Shown here: piece after piece, positions 47,101-60,250 of the stretch
How the letters are laid out: each line of letters opens with the position of its first letter
Position numbering within the stretch: the stretch's first letter is position 1
From: Actinostola sp. cb2023
Taxonomy: Eukaryota; Cnidaria; Anthozoa; Actiniaria; Actinostolidae
Assembly: GCA_033675265.1 (NCBI GenBank)
Contig: JAUJYZ010000742.1
Coordinates: 424,780-488,779 of the forward strand
DNA length: 64,000 bases
Direction of reading: 5' to 3'
Translations under genes and position numbers: made by a program
Notes under the pieces: generated by a model
Databases searched by the model: none
Told to the model about the DNA's origin: nothing
The model's input: only the letters and a program-made list of their open reading frames with translations

Positions 47101-47567
47101 TGACACACTGACGGAGACAGCAAGCTCTTTAGTTCATGAGATTGACTTCGAAAGCCTGAATGTGAACTTCAAAGACATACTTGGAACTGGGGCATATGGC
47201 ACAGTGTACAGAGGGAAGTGGGTGGGGACAGAAGTTTGCAGTAAAAGTAATTAAAAGAGCGATCTCCTACAAGAATGTAGTTCTGAAAGAGGCACACCTC
47301 CATGCCACTTTACGGCACCCAAATATCGTTACCCTGATGGGGGTGTCTTTCCACAAAAAAGACATCGCATTTGTTACGGAACTTGTTTAATGGCAATTCA
47401 CTCCAATATTATATCGATGAAGAAAATTACATTGCTGAAGAAACGTTTGTCTAAAGTGGTAGCTGGTATCGTCAAAGGAGTGGCATACCTCCATGAAGTT
47501 ATGGTGGTACACGGGGATGTGAAGCCAGCTAACATTTTTAGTCCAGCCAGGAGATGCATGCCAAAAT
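47101..47567 (+). pseudogene. TKL-like protein kinase domain, cut at the activation loop (left arm)
   Basis: The exon starts SDTLTETASSLVHEIDFESL and reaches the glycine loop ILGTGAYGTVYRGKWVGTE. It continues with the beta-3 Lys region (VAVKVIK, needing removal of one T near 47233), then KEAHLHATLRHPNIVTLMG with the alpha-C Glu. Next come VAYLHEVMVVHGDVKPAN, a catalytic loop with HGD in place of HRD but Asp and Lys present. The domain runs straight into the palindrome centre where DFG should follow. HGD-type loops and overall spacing suggest a tyrosine-kinase-like family member. The lower half of the C-lobe is absent from the window. Left-arm errors near 47233, 47397 and 47445 break the frame. 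Confidence 0.6.
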
Positions 47568-47580
47568 CCACAAATTTTGG
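47561..47580. repeat. Centre of the giant inverted repeat (7-bp stem, 6-nt loop)
   Basis: CCAAAAT, CCACAA and ATTTTGG lie in that order. Read on the minus strand, the loop is TTGTGG and the codons spell PKFVDFG. That is the DFG motif at the right distance (19 residues) from the HGD Asp, so the minus-strand orientation of the loop is the genuine gene sequence. The flanks GATGCATG and CATGCATC continue the symmetry outwards. Confidence 0.85.
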
Positions 47581-48047
47581 CATGCATCTCCTGGCTGATC
47601 TAAAATGTTAGCTGGCTTCACATCCCCGTGTACCACCCATAACTTCATGGAGGTATGCCACTCCTTTGACGATACACAGCTACCACTTTAGACAACGTTT
47701 TCTTCAGGCAATGTTAATTTCTTCATCGATATAATATTGGAGTGAATTGCCATTAACAAGTTCCGTAACAAATTGCGATGTCTTTTTGTGGTGAAAGACA
47801 CCCCCATCAGGGTAACGATATTTTGGGTGCCGTAAAGTGGCATGGAGGTGTGCCTCTTTCAGAACTACATTCTTGTAGGAGATCGCTCTTTTTTAATTAC
47901 TTTTACTGCAACTTCTGTCCCCACCCACTTCCCTCTGTACACTGTGCCAATATGCCCCAGTTTCCCAGTATGTCTTTGAAGTTCACATTCAGGCTTTCGA
48001 AGTCAATCTCATGAACTAAAGAGCTTGCTGTCTCCGTCAGTGTGTCA
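47574..48047 (-). pseudogene. TKL-like kinase exon, inverted copy
   Basis: Mirror of 47101-47567. Here the beta-3 region reads VGTEVAVKVI correctly and the HGD-to-DFG stretch ends PKFVDFG before turning round. It has its own errors: extra A's before the KRAISYKN region (near 47890), an altered GTGAYG region (47950-47965), and an extra base near 47710. Confidence 0.55.
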
Positions 48048-48781
48048 CTGAAATTTACAAAGGTAATTATTTTATGTTGTTATTATATATAATGTTTGGG
48101 TAGTCAGTTAGTCAATTTCAGAAAAATTAGTATCTCAAGAAGGGAAACACTGCCAAAAAAAAAAACATGGTAGAAAGTTGTCTACAGGACAATGGGCTGG
48201 GTGACACCCAATGGCCTTGTGATATGTCTGTATTGATGACAGACAACCAAACTTGGAAGAGGGCAAGAGGAGGCAACCCATGGGGCACACCTTATGTGAG
48301 CTATATGGGTATTTATGCCCTTTAGGGTATGGTGTTGTCTGTACTCTGTGGTCTGGGATAGGGTATTATTTCAGCTTGAGTGTGCATCTTTTGCCCAGTA
48401 GCTGTATCCCTTTTTGTGGAATTTCAGTTATTACCTCAGCACTGTGATAACTATTACAAGTACATAAGTGCATACTGGAACAGGGTATTGATTTTGACTT
48501 TTTAGGTTAGAAATGGTGTACATTCTCTGGGTATATGTCTACCATACAGTGTCCTTTTATATTTTTAGGTCTATAGGCAGTTACAACCTTATCCAGCATG
48601 TCCAGCAGTACCTCCCCCCTCAGGTGCAAGTCCATGTTCCCCAGATAGTTAATATGTAGTATGTTCACAGTTTATTGGATAGTGTCTAAATGGATATATT
48701 GGTATAAGTGGTCTAATGCTTGCAAACGCTTGCCTATTGAATAATATAAATGCTTTGTAAAAATATTTTACCTTTACTTAC

Positions 48782-49849
48782 CTCTGTCTCTCATTCTCAG
48801 GGCCAATAGGAAGTTTGGGTACTCCAGGTCCACTGGAACTCTGTGTGGTCTCTTTTGCTGTTGCTTGAGTTTTATTCTCCTTAGGTTCACTGCCCACATC
48901 CTCCAAACCAACTTTAACCGGTTCTGATCTAAAACTTTTCTTCACCATATAATACCTGAGCAACATATGTACCTATTTCTAACACTTTAATAAGACACTG
49001 GTTGTTACCATTACACATGAGCTGCTCATCTTTGTACCAGGAGTACATTACTCCAAGTTCATTGTGGAAATTTGCAATGACTCCAATTATCAGATTGTCC
49101 CCATTGTAGCCATTGATAACATCGGGTTCATACATAATTGCTGGTACTAGTTTGTCTTCTGGATAACTGAAAAATAAATTCATCTGTGTTTGGAACCAAC
49201 TGCTTTTGAGAGGTATATTTTATTGTCGATCATGACTTCCCCGACAAAGTACTTGTCCTTTAAAGGATTGTACTCTTCTCTATCATCATCCAAACAGTCA
49301 GTAGAACGCGTATCATAGGTGTCGTCCCATCCTGAGACGATACACAGACTTGGCTGGCCAGAATACTTGGAAGTTATGACTTATACCAGTTCAACATCAA
49401 GTCTGTGTTGGAGCTGGAGTCCAGAAATACATAATTTTTCGTTGATGCCCTCAAACTCAACCGGCACCCCCTCTTCCTCTTCATCGTCATCAAATTCAGA
49501 TTCTCCTCCGATGTCTTTCTCTTTCAACTCAGCTGAGTTGGTTAGTAAATAGAACCGTATTCGTGAGGCAAACAATCCATTCTTCTTCAAATAATCCTCT
49601 AAAATGAAGGATTCTTCAACAATTTCATTACCCTTAAAGTTGGCCACTTCTGCATTCTTCAAATCGTTGTCAGTCCAATTGTCTATAAATGTTTGTTAGT
49701 GCTATTTTTTTTTTCAATCTGTCCAATGACACTCCTTCTTCAAATGGATGGCGCCTCAGCCCCCCACCATCTGGGAGTCTTACTTGGGTATACTTCCCAT
49801 TAGCTCTTCTTTTTTTTCAGCCAAAGTAAATATACAAGGGCTTCCTTCC
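48782..49849 (-). CDS. Kinase gene exon with Ig-like domain, inverted copy
   Basis: Mirror of 45304-46367. It reads EPVKVGLEDVGSEPKENKTQ without the left-arm T insertion, but has one extra A at 48941, extra A's near 49710, and a changed stretch near 49170-49205. Confidence 0.5.
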
Positions 49850-50128
49850 CTGAAGGAAAAAGAATGTATAACAGTTAACAAAGAACATGCTTTGTGACCA
49901 ATTAAATTTGTATCAGAAAGAAGCTATTAGCCTTTTTTTTATTTCACAAAAGTTTTCAAATTTAATAATAGTAATACTATTTTTTAATGTCAATAACAGA
50001 ATATTAAATGATTTGATCTGTTATGATCTTCTAGTCTTGTTTTTATTGGAATTGAATGCGGTTGTTTATGAGAGCGATCGAATCGAGCAAGAGTATGAAT
50101 AATGCAAATGAGACGTACCATCATGTAC

Positions 50129-50353
50129 CTAATTAAATTATATTGTTGACAAGTTATGGGATTAAGACTAGTGAGGTCTAGCAGAAATTGAATTGAATTG
50201 ATTTGCAAAGCATTTCGCTGTCTTTTAACTTCAATAGCTGTGCATTGAGACTTCTTTAGAAGTAGTTTCGAATTTTATCGGCCCACTTTGATGTCTTTTC
50301 AAGAGTCAAAGTATGACGCTCCAGCCAAAAGTAGTACTCGGACGATCGATTTT
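50129..50353 (-). CDS. Lys-rich candidate exon, inverted copy
   Basis: Mirror of 44800-45024, with a one-base deletion near 50270 relative to the left arm. Confidence 0.25.
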
Positions 50354-50456
50354 CTGATTGGGAAAGAATGCGATTTTGACCGTGAAATTTGGTAGAGACA
50401 AACTACAATAACATATCTTTAAGGCTATAAAAGTTAAATGTAGAAAAATGACATAC

Positions 50457-50608
50457 CAGGAACCTTTTTAAGCGATTTAATATACCCTATTTTTCGCCGT
50501 AACTTTCTGTGCAATTTATACTCATTCTCGAAATGGCTCGCAAAAATATTTGATTTACAGATCAGAACAATGTTTGGACTCAAATTAATTGTCGATAGTG
50601 CTTCTTTT
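50457..50608 (-). CDS. Candidate exon upstream of kinase gene, inverted copy
   Basis: Mirror of 44543-44695. Differs at the acceptor-proximal codons (CAGAAAAGAAG here, CAGATAAAGAAG in the left arm). Confidence 0.25.
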
Positions 50609-51784
50609 CTGTGTAAAGTTTGATTGGTATTAAAATAGTTTTAAGTAACAGTTCGCCTAAGAGGTAGGCAGTCGAAATACAAAAACAAATAAACGATCTG
50701 TCAACAATTTGCCAATTATCCAATTAAATCCGGCTTTCCTATTGGATAAAAACACGAAAAATCAACAAAAATACGACCAACCGATTTTACCACGATAATT
50801 TGACGTTGGATTAATTCCGAGCCATATAAGGCTCTCTACGCCAAATATAATCAAAATCGTATGCGCTAAAAAGGACCTACGAATAAAAACACGAACGCAC
50901 GTGACGGACGCTTCGATCTTGAAGGTCGAAGGTCGCTTTCTACTATGAACAACAACGATTGCAAGGATGAGCTATCGTAGTCAGAAATACCGGTATATCA
51001 AAATACAACGCAATTACATACATATTTGATTGTAACATATCAAAATAGTCTTATAGATAGTTCTATAAATGGCAACAAACGTGTACGGTTTTTCCCAAGT
51101 GAAGTATCCTATTTTTATAGGTGTCATAAAGACCAAGGTGAACCAATCGGTATCAAAGCACCTCTGTTGACCTGTCAATAATATGTTGTAACATGTCGCA
51201 GACCTTTTACCTACAAAGAAAATAGAAGTCTTTTGAAATTCGGTCATAAACTTAAAACAAACGTTTTGCTAGCAAGTATATACTACTTTGTTACGATAAT
51301 TCAAAAGCCAGATTGAATAAAAGCGCTAATTTATTGTATCAAGAAAACTTTTCCTATCGCGTTCTGTTAATTTGCTCTGTTGTGGTTTAGGGCAGCGTAT
51401 TATGAGAATATGTAACGTTTCAGAAGCTTTTCAGAGTAACTACACTGAATAGAACTCAGAAACCTTGTGAAATTCACGAAATAAACAATGATGATGATGA
51501 TGATGATGAAGACTTTATTTCAAGAGGGGAACACATAAAAGTTAAATACACTTACAAACTTGTGGCCCTCACTAAACTTAATAAATAACAATATAATATA
51601 AATATCTTAAAAACCTACACTACAATTACACTATACTACAATTAGATTTAGATTTAGATTGATATACAATGTATTTATAACAATTAATAATTATATATCC
51701 ATATACTATGCAATAATAAATTTTATATATTTCAACACTAATTATTAAATATTTAAATAGCTGATAATAATTGATACGTAAACT

Positions 51785-52325
51785 TTACGGATTAAAATGA
51801 TTGAACGAAGACTGTTCGTCAAAAAACATATTATAAATGGCTGACTTAAATGACTTCAAACTAGGTTTGGTTTTCATATTGTGTGGTAGGCTATTTCAAA
51901 GTTGAGTTGCTGAAACTACAAAAGATTTTCCTCCTTCAGACACCCTTTTGAATTTAGGGCAAACAAAACTACTTTTGGAGTATCTAGTGTTCCTAGAATG
52001 TACATTTGAGTTTAATATTAAGGAGTCAATTAAATACTGAGGCACAATGTTCTGAGATCTCTTATACATGATGAGACACTTGGCAATTTTCGCGTCATTG
52101 TAGAATGACAACCATCGTAGTTTGTTAAACAGCATAACTGAAGAAGATCTTGCATGAGCGTCAAGAATTGTTCTCGCAGCTCTCTTTTGAAGGCGTAGGA
52201 TCCTCAGCAAACTGTCCTTACAGCACTTATGCCAAACAACACTGGCATAGCTCATTACAGGTCTTATCATTGCATTGTAGTAGAGAACTCTTTGTTGTAA
52301 TGGTAAGCACGACTTGATCCTATTA
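51785..52325 (-). pseudogene. LINE ORF2 C-terminal part, inverted copy
   Basis: Mirror of 42827-43365. This copy reads IRPVMSYASVVWHKCC and SFVVSATQL without the T insertions of the left arm, then the same TGA in place of Trp. Confidence 0.75.
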
Positions 52326-54581
52326 GACCTTTTGCGTATAAGACATATGTCCTATGTACCAGGACGTCCTACTTATCAGGGCACGCGAACAAGATAATGA
52401 GGAGGTTCACACCGCCGATCTGCATGCTTTCACATTACCAACAATGTGCTATATAGTTATCAGCATCTTTTGTTAGTTTGTAAGCTGCATACCATTAATG
52501 CTAGAGTGCATTCAATAGCACGAACAATTCGAACAAATAGTGCAAAATACCACTAGTTTCAACAAAGGATTTTGTGTGCACGCATTATAACCATCAGAAA
52601 AAAAAAAAAAAAATAACAACAAAGGATTGATGTAAATCGATAAAATTTTTGTAAAGTATGGTCTGTCCTACGGGCCCGCAGTGATTGGCTAACGCTGTTG
52701 TGGTGACCCTGCTATATGGCAAAGCTAATAAAACAAAATAAAATGAAATAAAGTTGTTCAAACCATTCAACGTGGTTGTTATTGTTTGAACCGCAATATA
52801 TTGTGCAACTGTGCTAACTGAAATATGCAATTTATTTATAGTCGCTAAATAGTTAGTATTTTACGGATACAACGCGTGCACTCCATCGACTGAAATTGTC
52901 TATGTCAGAGTCAACTGTGACAATCATTGGTTTTTTTTTGCATTAGACATTATATTTATGTGGAATTCCGTTAGTTTCTATAAACATTCAATATCTATTT
53001 TTCTTTATTTCTACCCAAAGGAGATTTTCACACGTGAAGCTGAGATGAAGTGATAAATATAGTAAATTAATGATATTTGCATATTGACACTAATATCCTT
53101 GCCAATCCCTCTCCCGCTTTCCCTTCCACTCCTCCTCCCCCCTTCCCACTTCCCTTTGGATCGATACGCAGGCTACTTGTACCGCCGCAAAAATGATCCC
53201 CAAGTCGCCGCAAAAGTGATCCTGGGAAATTTGAGAATCTGAAAAGTTTGGACTGCGGAACTGACGGCAACGATCGAGTGTCCTAAAATTGCATTAATTT
53301 GTCTTGCAAACAATGATCAGTTTTTCAAAATCCTGATTTTAAATTTATTTTATCAATTCATTCTTTTTTATTACCTTTTATTAATTCATTATTTATCAAT
53401 TTTAACGTGTCTATCACCCTTATTTTTTTATTTTAGAAATCACTTCAATATAAATAATAATAATAATAATACATTTTATATAGCGCCACTATTCACCTTA
53501 ATAATCTATTTTTTTAAATGTTAACTTAGTTTATTGATACATGGAGGTTCTACGGCGTTAATTCCGATGTTATTTAGAGGTATTTCTATCCACTTTCAAT
53601 TGAAATTGCTAAAAAGTAAGTAAATTAATAGTAATCTGACACCAGAACGAGGTATAAATGCAGCTGACATCTGTGTGGTAACTTGATTATTCGGGATTAT
53701 GTTTTAAAAATTTGTGTGAATCGCTGCGATCGCTGGGCACGTTTTTCGATTCGACGAACGTAGTGATCAAATGCGAACCAGTCTTTAGTATAAAACTAAG
53801 AACTAGAGAAAAGCGCACACAATGTCAGCGCTAGCATGAAATAGATGGCAAACAATAAACCATGCATAGCAAAATAAATACAGTCGAACCTCCATTAAGC
53901 GACCACCCAAAATGTCAAGCCTATTGGTCGCTTACGGGAGGTGGTTGCTTACGGGAGATGGTCGCTTACGAGAGCTCAGACAATTAGGGGGTCTAAATTT
54001 TGCTTCATTAGCCTACGAGTAACTGCAGAGACTTACCCAATGCGCCAATGCCCATCTAAACCAACACTAATCATTTTTAATACTATATCCACATATTTAT
54101 TTTAAACTTTCCAACATGGATATACGTGTATACAGCCAGGAGCCCATAATAGTAATGGGCTCCTGATACAATTCAAAAACACGTTGTCCTAGGTTTTGTT
54201 GCATATTGCATTCCCAGACCAAAGTGCATTGTGGTCGCTACAAATTGTGTGTTTTCTTATATTTTAGGGTTCCAAAACCCGCAAACAAATATCAGGCAAG
54301 CCCTGACAGTCAACCTTGATCTCAGTTTCGGCAACGCAAGGCAAACGAACACTCTATACTAATCGTATTACATTCCGCGTTTGCAAAGAATTCCACAGTC
54401 ACACTCGCTTGCATGCAGCAATAAAATTCACAACTTTCACAATGGCGAAATATTAATCTGCATACTTCATGTTTTCACGCCATTAATGGATCCCTATGTC
54501 TCTCACGTGCATGCATAACAATACCCTGACATAAGTAGGACATTCTGGTACATAGGACACATGTCTTATACGCAAAAGGTC
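52326..54581. mobile_element. DNA transposon nested in the LINE, inverted copy
   Basis: Mirror of 40570-42821 with TATTA (complement of TAATA) at 52321-52325 and 54582-54586. Confidence 0.75.
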
Positions 54582-55420
54582 TATTAAGTACACCTATCCT
54601 TTGAGATTGTTTTTTACATAGTGTATCAATATGGTTGGTAAATGACATTTGTTTGTCGATGACTAAGCCAAGTAGCTTTGCTGAATCAACTTGCTCTATA
54701 ACTTCACCACCAGACGTATTGATAGATAACTGCCTTTCATCAGATGTTAGCTTGGCATCCAAACGTTTTCCAGTGATTAACATAGTTTTTGTCTTCGATT
54801 CATTTAATGGAAGTTTATTGGCGTTCACCCAATTTTCAACATCACTCCAAGCACAATTCAAGGTGTTGTTCATATTGTCCATGGAGGTCACATTCGTGGA
54901 GTAGGACAAGCTTGTGTCATCAGCATAAAGGTCTACTTGTACATTGGAAGACTGAATATGAAGTGGCAGGTCTTTGATGTAAATAATAAAAAACAACGGA
55001 CCCAAAATACTTCCTTGAGGCACCCCATGTTTGACATCCATACAATTAGATAACTGTCCATCAAGAGAAACACACTGCTGTCTGTGGTTGAGGTAGGAGG
55101 AGAACCATTTACTCGTGCAGTCTGACATTCCATAAACCTTTAGTTTCGCCATCAGAATGTTATGATCAACCATGTCGAATGCTTTGCGGTAGTCGATGAG
55201 CACTAAGCCATTTACACAGTCTTTGTCCAAGTCGAGAAGGATTTTATCTACGGTTTTAATGAGAGCTGTATCTGTTCCATGATGTCTTCGGAAGCCAGAC
55301 TGGCAGGCATACAAGAGGTTATTGTTGTTAAGATATTCATAAAGATGGATATGAACGTGACGCTCCAATACTTTAGACAAAATTGGCAGTACTGAAATGG
55401 AACGATAGTTATTTAAATCA
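54582..55420 (-). pseudogene. LINE ORF2 reverse transcriptase, inverted copy
   Basis: Mirror of 39732-40569. The translated 301-codon frame is identical to the left-arm copy, an unusual degree of identity for an ancient duplicate. Confidence 0.85.
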
Positions 55421-55785
55421 CCACAAATAAATATGACATTTCTTCTATGACATCACTGCCGATAATTGATATGTTCCGGCCCCAAAGTTCGCAAATATAT
55501 ATATTCTGCTCCTATTCAGAGCTTTGGCGCATACGATTTTGGCAAAATTTGAGTATGTTCCAACAAAAGTTACTGGTAAGCCATAGCAATAAACAAAATA
55601 CGGTCAAATACTTTGAACGAGCATGATAATTATGAAACAAATTCAAATTTCGCGCTTTTTGGCCTCTCGTCCAATAGCAGGCATTGATTTAATTTAATTA
55701 AAGGATTACCGAAAAGTTCACCAACATACCACACTGTATCGGTCTATTGTTATTCTGCCTACCTCTTAGCTGGACCGCTACTTAA

Positions 55786-56919
55786 AGGGGCACTGTCACG
55801 ACACACGCATGCGCGAATCTTGGCTTCAATCTTGAAATCGTTGACCAACGCTTTCAAGAGACCCGAGGAAAATTCAAATTCAGTGTGTTAATATATCGAA
55901 TTATATCATTGTAATCCTTGCACTCTAGAAGATGATACTTATTCAGTACTTAGATTGATTGTTGTTTCGTATTTGTAGGTAGTTATTTTTGGTTTGAAGT
56001 CCAATTTTATACGCTTTTTATTTAATCGGCGAGAGCGATGGCGATGGCTTCTCATGGCGGCCGCCGGGATGTAGTGGTTGACAACGAATGTATTCAGGCG
56101 ACAGGTTTATAAGTTTTGGTTTACTGGGAAGATAGAATACGGTTATACTACAGATTCTGAGTTCGCTATACTTCTCTTTAACAGCTCTGGAGTACCAAAG
56201 GAGGTAGGAAAGTATTCCGAACGACAACAACAATGTTTGACAATGCGTTCATTGACTTAATTATATTCACTCGAATTATTATGTTCTCAAAAAGAACTCA
56301 GTTGTATACATCATATCAATGTATTCCTTCGAGTTCATATGAACTGAAGCTATTGCAAACAACTGTCACATTGTATGAGTTTTTATTTCTGCGAGGTTTG
56401 GAAGTAGTGACACAACGGCAAAGAGAACTCAGTGATTATACTTTTCACACGGGAATTATATTGTGCAGTTCTTTTTGCACTCTTTTGTACTCTTACAATT
56501 TAAGAAAACACGAGTACCTTATACAGTAGTGACATGTACATCTTCGTTAGTCTTTTTTGAAGCAAAGAAGTTAAATACGGACTTGGTTTTTAGCGATGTG
56601 AAATGTGAATAACTTCATCTGAGACCTGAGTTGTCACCTCGGATTGTCTGCTATTTATCGACGTTCCTTCACCAGAAGTCGCTATAATAAGTACTTATTT
56701 CATGAAATATTTAGGTCACACGCTGTAAAGGTTGTATATTCTGAATAACTTGGAAGCACTCTGCGAAAGCTTGACGGTAAAACACTTTCAAAACACAACA
56801 TTGAAATTTACTAGCGCATTTCTCTTCGTAAACAAACGAGTTCGTTGACCTCTGCATATCATTAAAAATCTCAGCATATCATTAAAATTGACGCATGCGC
56901 GCGTCGTGACAGTGCCCCT
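55786..56919 (-). mobile_element. TTAA-type element copy B, inverted copy
   Basis: Mirror of 38228-39362, between TTAA at 55782-55785 and 56920-56923. Confidence 0.75.
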
Positions 56920-57472
56920 TTAAGGCTACAGTGACGCTTAGTACTCGCGCCATTATTTGGACAGCGCGACAATCAAAAACAGCACTTCGACCACACTTTT
57001 GAACTTTCTCAAATTTAAAAAAAAATGAAAAGGCGCTGGAACCTTTTAATATGCTTTTCGAAAATAGGTTACCCAAAGGTATCATCTGGCAAAATTTGAG
57101 ACATTTGTCCAAGGGGTCGCTGACCTGCGATTCTCGGTTCTATCAGACATTCACTCTTAAATACTACTAAATTTCTTATAGAACGCGCGCAAGTTATCAT
57201 AAAACAAAGAACTCTATTCTTATTCAAATATGCGAGGGTGTACTCTGGCCAAACACCAAACGGCCCCACCCCCTATTATAAAGAAAGCTTGATTTATGTC
57301 ATTAACTTCGTGTAGAAGAGCACAACAGACATCATTCTTTTCAAACAAAAGTCAAAAAACAATAGATTCAAAGACCACCCATTGTACAGAACGAATAGAT
57401 CGTGGTACACGAGGAGCCATCGTTATCTAGACAAAAGGCTGGTAAGCCTTTTTAACGCACAATTTAACCTAC

Positions 57473-57637
57473 CTTGCTCGTTCTGGAAGAACGATTAGTG
57501 ACACTGGAAGTTGATGTTGCAACATCAGAAGCTGATGTTGTACGTTTTTCTCTTATTTGTTTAACGAGCTCTCGTATTTTTGCTGTGTTAGTCGTGTTAC
57601 GCCGTGGATAGCGTGACAAAATCCCCGCTGACCACAT
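57473..57637 (-). CDS. Candidate first exon, inverted copy
   Basis: Mirror of 37507-37671 with the same 55-codon frame and donor. Confidence 0.3.
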
Positions 57638-59146
57638 TGTCAGAAGACGCTATTTGAAGTTTGAAGTTTGAAGTTTGAAGTGGCCCTTCTCGTCCACCGT
57701 AGGTGAGACATCTGAAGAGATTTATTGAGGTAATAACGTAGTATTTGCTCTAAATGTTCTCTAATAAAAGGACTTGCCTATACTAGGGCAGAAGGGCTTA
57801 GTAATCCTCAGCAAATTATTTTTTTTATAAATTATGACTGAGCTATTTGACTTGTGTAAGTACTGTCCGTCAATTTCAGTGATCAAAACTCACTTCTCAA
57901 ACCGACTGATGGTACTTCACCTGTTTTTTTTAAAACATTTTGACTGTCTCATCTAGAAAGTATTTGACGTATTTTTTTTTACTTTCTTACAGTTGTTCTT
58001 AAAACACAAGGGAATGCCAACACAGCATAAACCATCTAAAGCAAAAATATAGACAAACTCAAATTCACTGACATCGAAGGAGACATGAATGAAGATGGAC
58101 GACTCATGAATTAAGTTGATGTGAACTCAGTAAAAATCAACAGTTCTTCATTATTGTCATTGAAATAGAACAACTCATTTAGCCGGCAAATGACTATCAC
58201 TGAGAGAAACAAAGAGTAATTAAATAATACGGTTTTCGTAAGAACGTAAATATCCAAGTCCCGAAGTTCTTACAAATTGTTCATATTACGAATTGTTATT
58301 CATTCACAACTTGTCGATTGTGGTATTACTGATCAATATAGTGGTATTACTGATCAATATAGTGAATAAATTGCACAGAAAGAACGGCAAAACAGTGCGT
58401 AGAAAGCTAGTGAACTTATGTTAACTGATTGTTGAAATAAATACGTTTGTTTGTCATTTTGTGTACAAGCACTGATAGCAAAAATGTGTTGTACAGTACT
58501 AAATATTGAGACTATTCAGCATTTTAAAACACAATGCCTCAATTCTGAAGCATTTTAATTGATTAAAATCAAAACACAAAACAAATACTTTATAAAAATC
58601 AAAACACAAAACACATAAAGTATATTGTAGATGTTTTGACTTATGTTTAGTGAAAATAGAAATACTAAAACTGCCAAAAAGAGCACAGTTCAGATTTGAC
58701 GAGCGCTTGCCGATGTCCTCTCGAAGGCAAAATCCCGAATGTTTCACGAAAAGTGCACCAGCTAGATGCGGCGCACATCGGTCCATAAGGCGCAAAATAT
58801 CAAGTTTCTCCGCTTACGGTGAAGTTAGATGACTGATACTTATGAAGTGTTTAGTGAATACGGTCAAGTTTAGTTATTCAAAGATTAGGGGCAAAAACAT
58901 ATTTGTCACGTGACCGAGTTTCATACCTTGTTTCAATATACACATTGCTGCGGGCGCGTCCCGCATGACGTACACAGGGATCCCAACATTATACATTTAT
59001 ATGCACAGGGTTCCCAATATAATGCGTATCGCGCGCGCGCTCTACCACAGGAAACCCATCAAAAAAAGACGCACGCATGCAAATATATATTTTTTATAAT
59101 TATAAATAGCCTCAGAAACAATGGTTAGGCTACCTAAGATAGGACA
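57638..59146. other. Inverted copy of the single-copy stretch 36001-37506
   Basis: Same small repeats in reverse order, including the CTTCAAA run (57652-57680, as TTTGAAG) and the GC run at 59031-59040. Confidence 0.6.
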
Positions 59147-60250
59147 TGTTTCAGGCTTTTGTACAATCTCAAAGTATAGTGAGTGTGAGATGATTAAAAA
59201 TTGAAAATACAGCGTAATATGGAATTGTAAATTGGATGGTGGAATGAAAGACATAATAGAATTTCCCCTTCTTTACAAGAAAATATTTCCAAATAATTAT
59301 CATGCTACAAATACTTGAAATAAATCTATCTATCTATATTATATAGATTAAATATGACGAAGAAGAAGAGACGCAGGCAACCTCTGACTGTTCCAAATAA
59401 TATATTAACGTTTCGTCATATTTAATCTATTGATATGGAGAGCAGACTGTGAATTCCTTCTGGAATCCTTCTACTGGAAGCTCGTCATTGGCCTACCTTT
59501 TCTCATATTCAAGTTTTATATATATATTATATATATACTTTTTAGAGTAAAAGAAAAAGAAAATGTGAAGGATTATACATGTCCCACTCCAGCTCTGTGT
59601 TTTGTAATTTATAAATTCAATAAATAAGCCAATCAGCCCTATAACATGGATAAAAAATCCTGTCTGACAAATCTATTTTACAAACCTTATCTGTTTTGTA
59701 TGTGTGTTGATTCCTTTGTCGAATTCCTTTCTGTGGTGTTACACCATGTTGCTTCTCAATATCAAAGGGATTGTTACCCTTCAGTTCGACCATTTCCTGT
59801 GGTGATAATGTACATCACAATGTGGATAATCCTGATACAGCCCCCTCTACAAATTCGCCCCTACTATCCACCTCTTCCTGACAATTCAAAACAGATTCAC
59901 AACTCTCTTCAATCACTATTTCCCTACTTTCCTCAACCATCACTTCCTCACTTTTTTCAACAACAAACTGTACACAATCACCAGCTACAGTCGTTTGCAA
60001 AATAGTTGACACAAATAGTCTTTTTTATACCGATATTTCAGAAATGTGACACTGCGCCTGAAATAATATTCTTAGAACTCTCAACCCCCCTTCCCCCACT
60101 ACAATGTTGAGTGGTGAACACGACACAGTAGATCGACATCGCCCTCAATCAACATTGGAAAGGGGGAGGGGGGACGAAAACCCAAATTCGTGCGTGCCAA
60201 AAAGTGTCCGAATTTCTCAAAGTGTGTCAAGGTATTTTGCAAACGATTGT
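59147..60250 (-). repeat. Partial array unit 9, inverted copy
   Basis: Carries the same private variant as the left-arm unit 9 (ACACAGTAGATC near 60122), showing that it copies that specific unit. Confidence 0.85.

Larger units (their letters stand above)
50645..55781. mobile_element. TTAA-flanked 5.1-kb element, inverted copy
   Basis: Mirror of 39367-44506, bounded by TTAA at 50641-50644 and 55782-55785, with the same nested LINE and DNA transposon. Confidence 0.6.

Noticed and set aside
47387..47611. Short overlapping frames at the palindrome centre on both strands
   Set aside because: They read across the fold-back junction and are chimeric.
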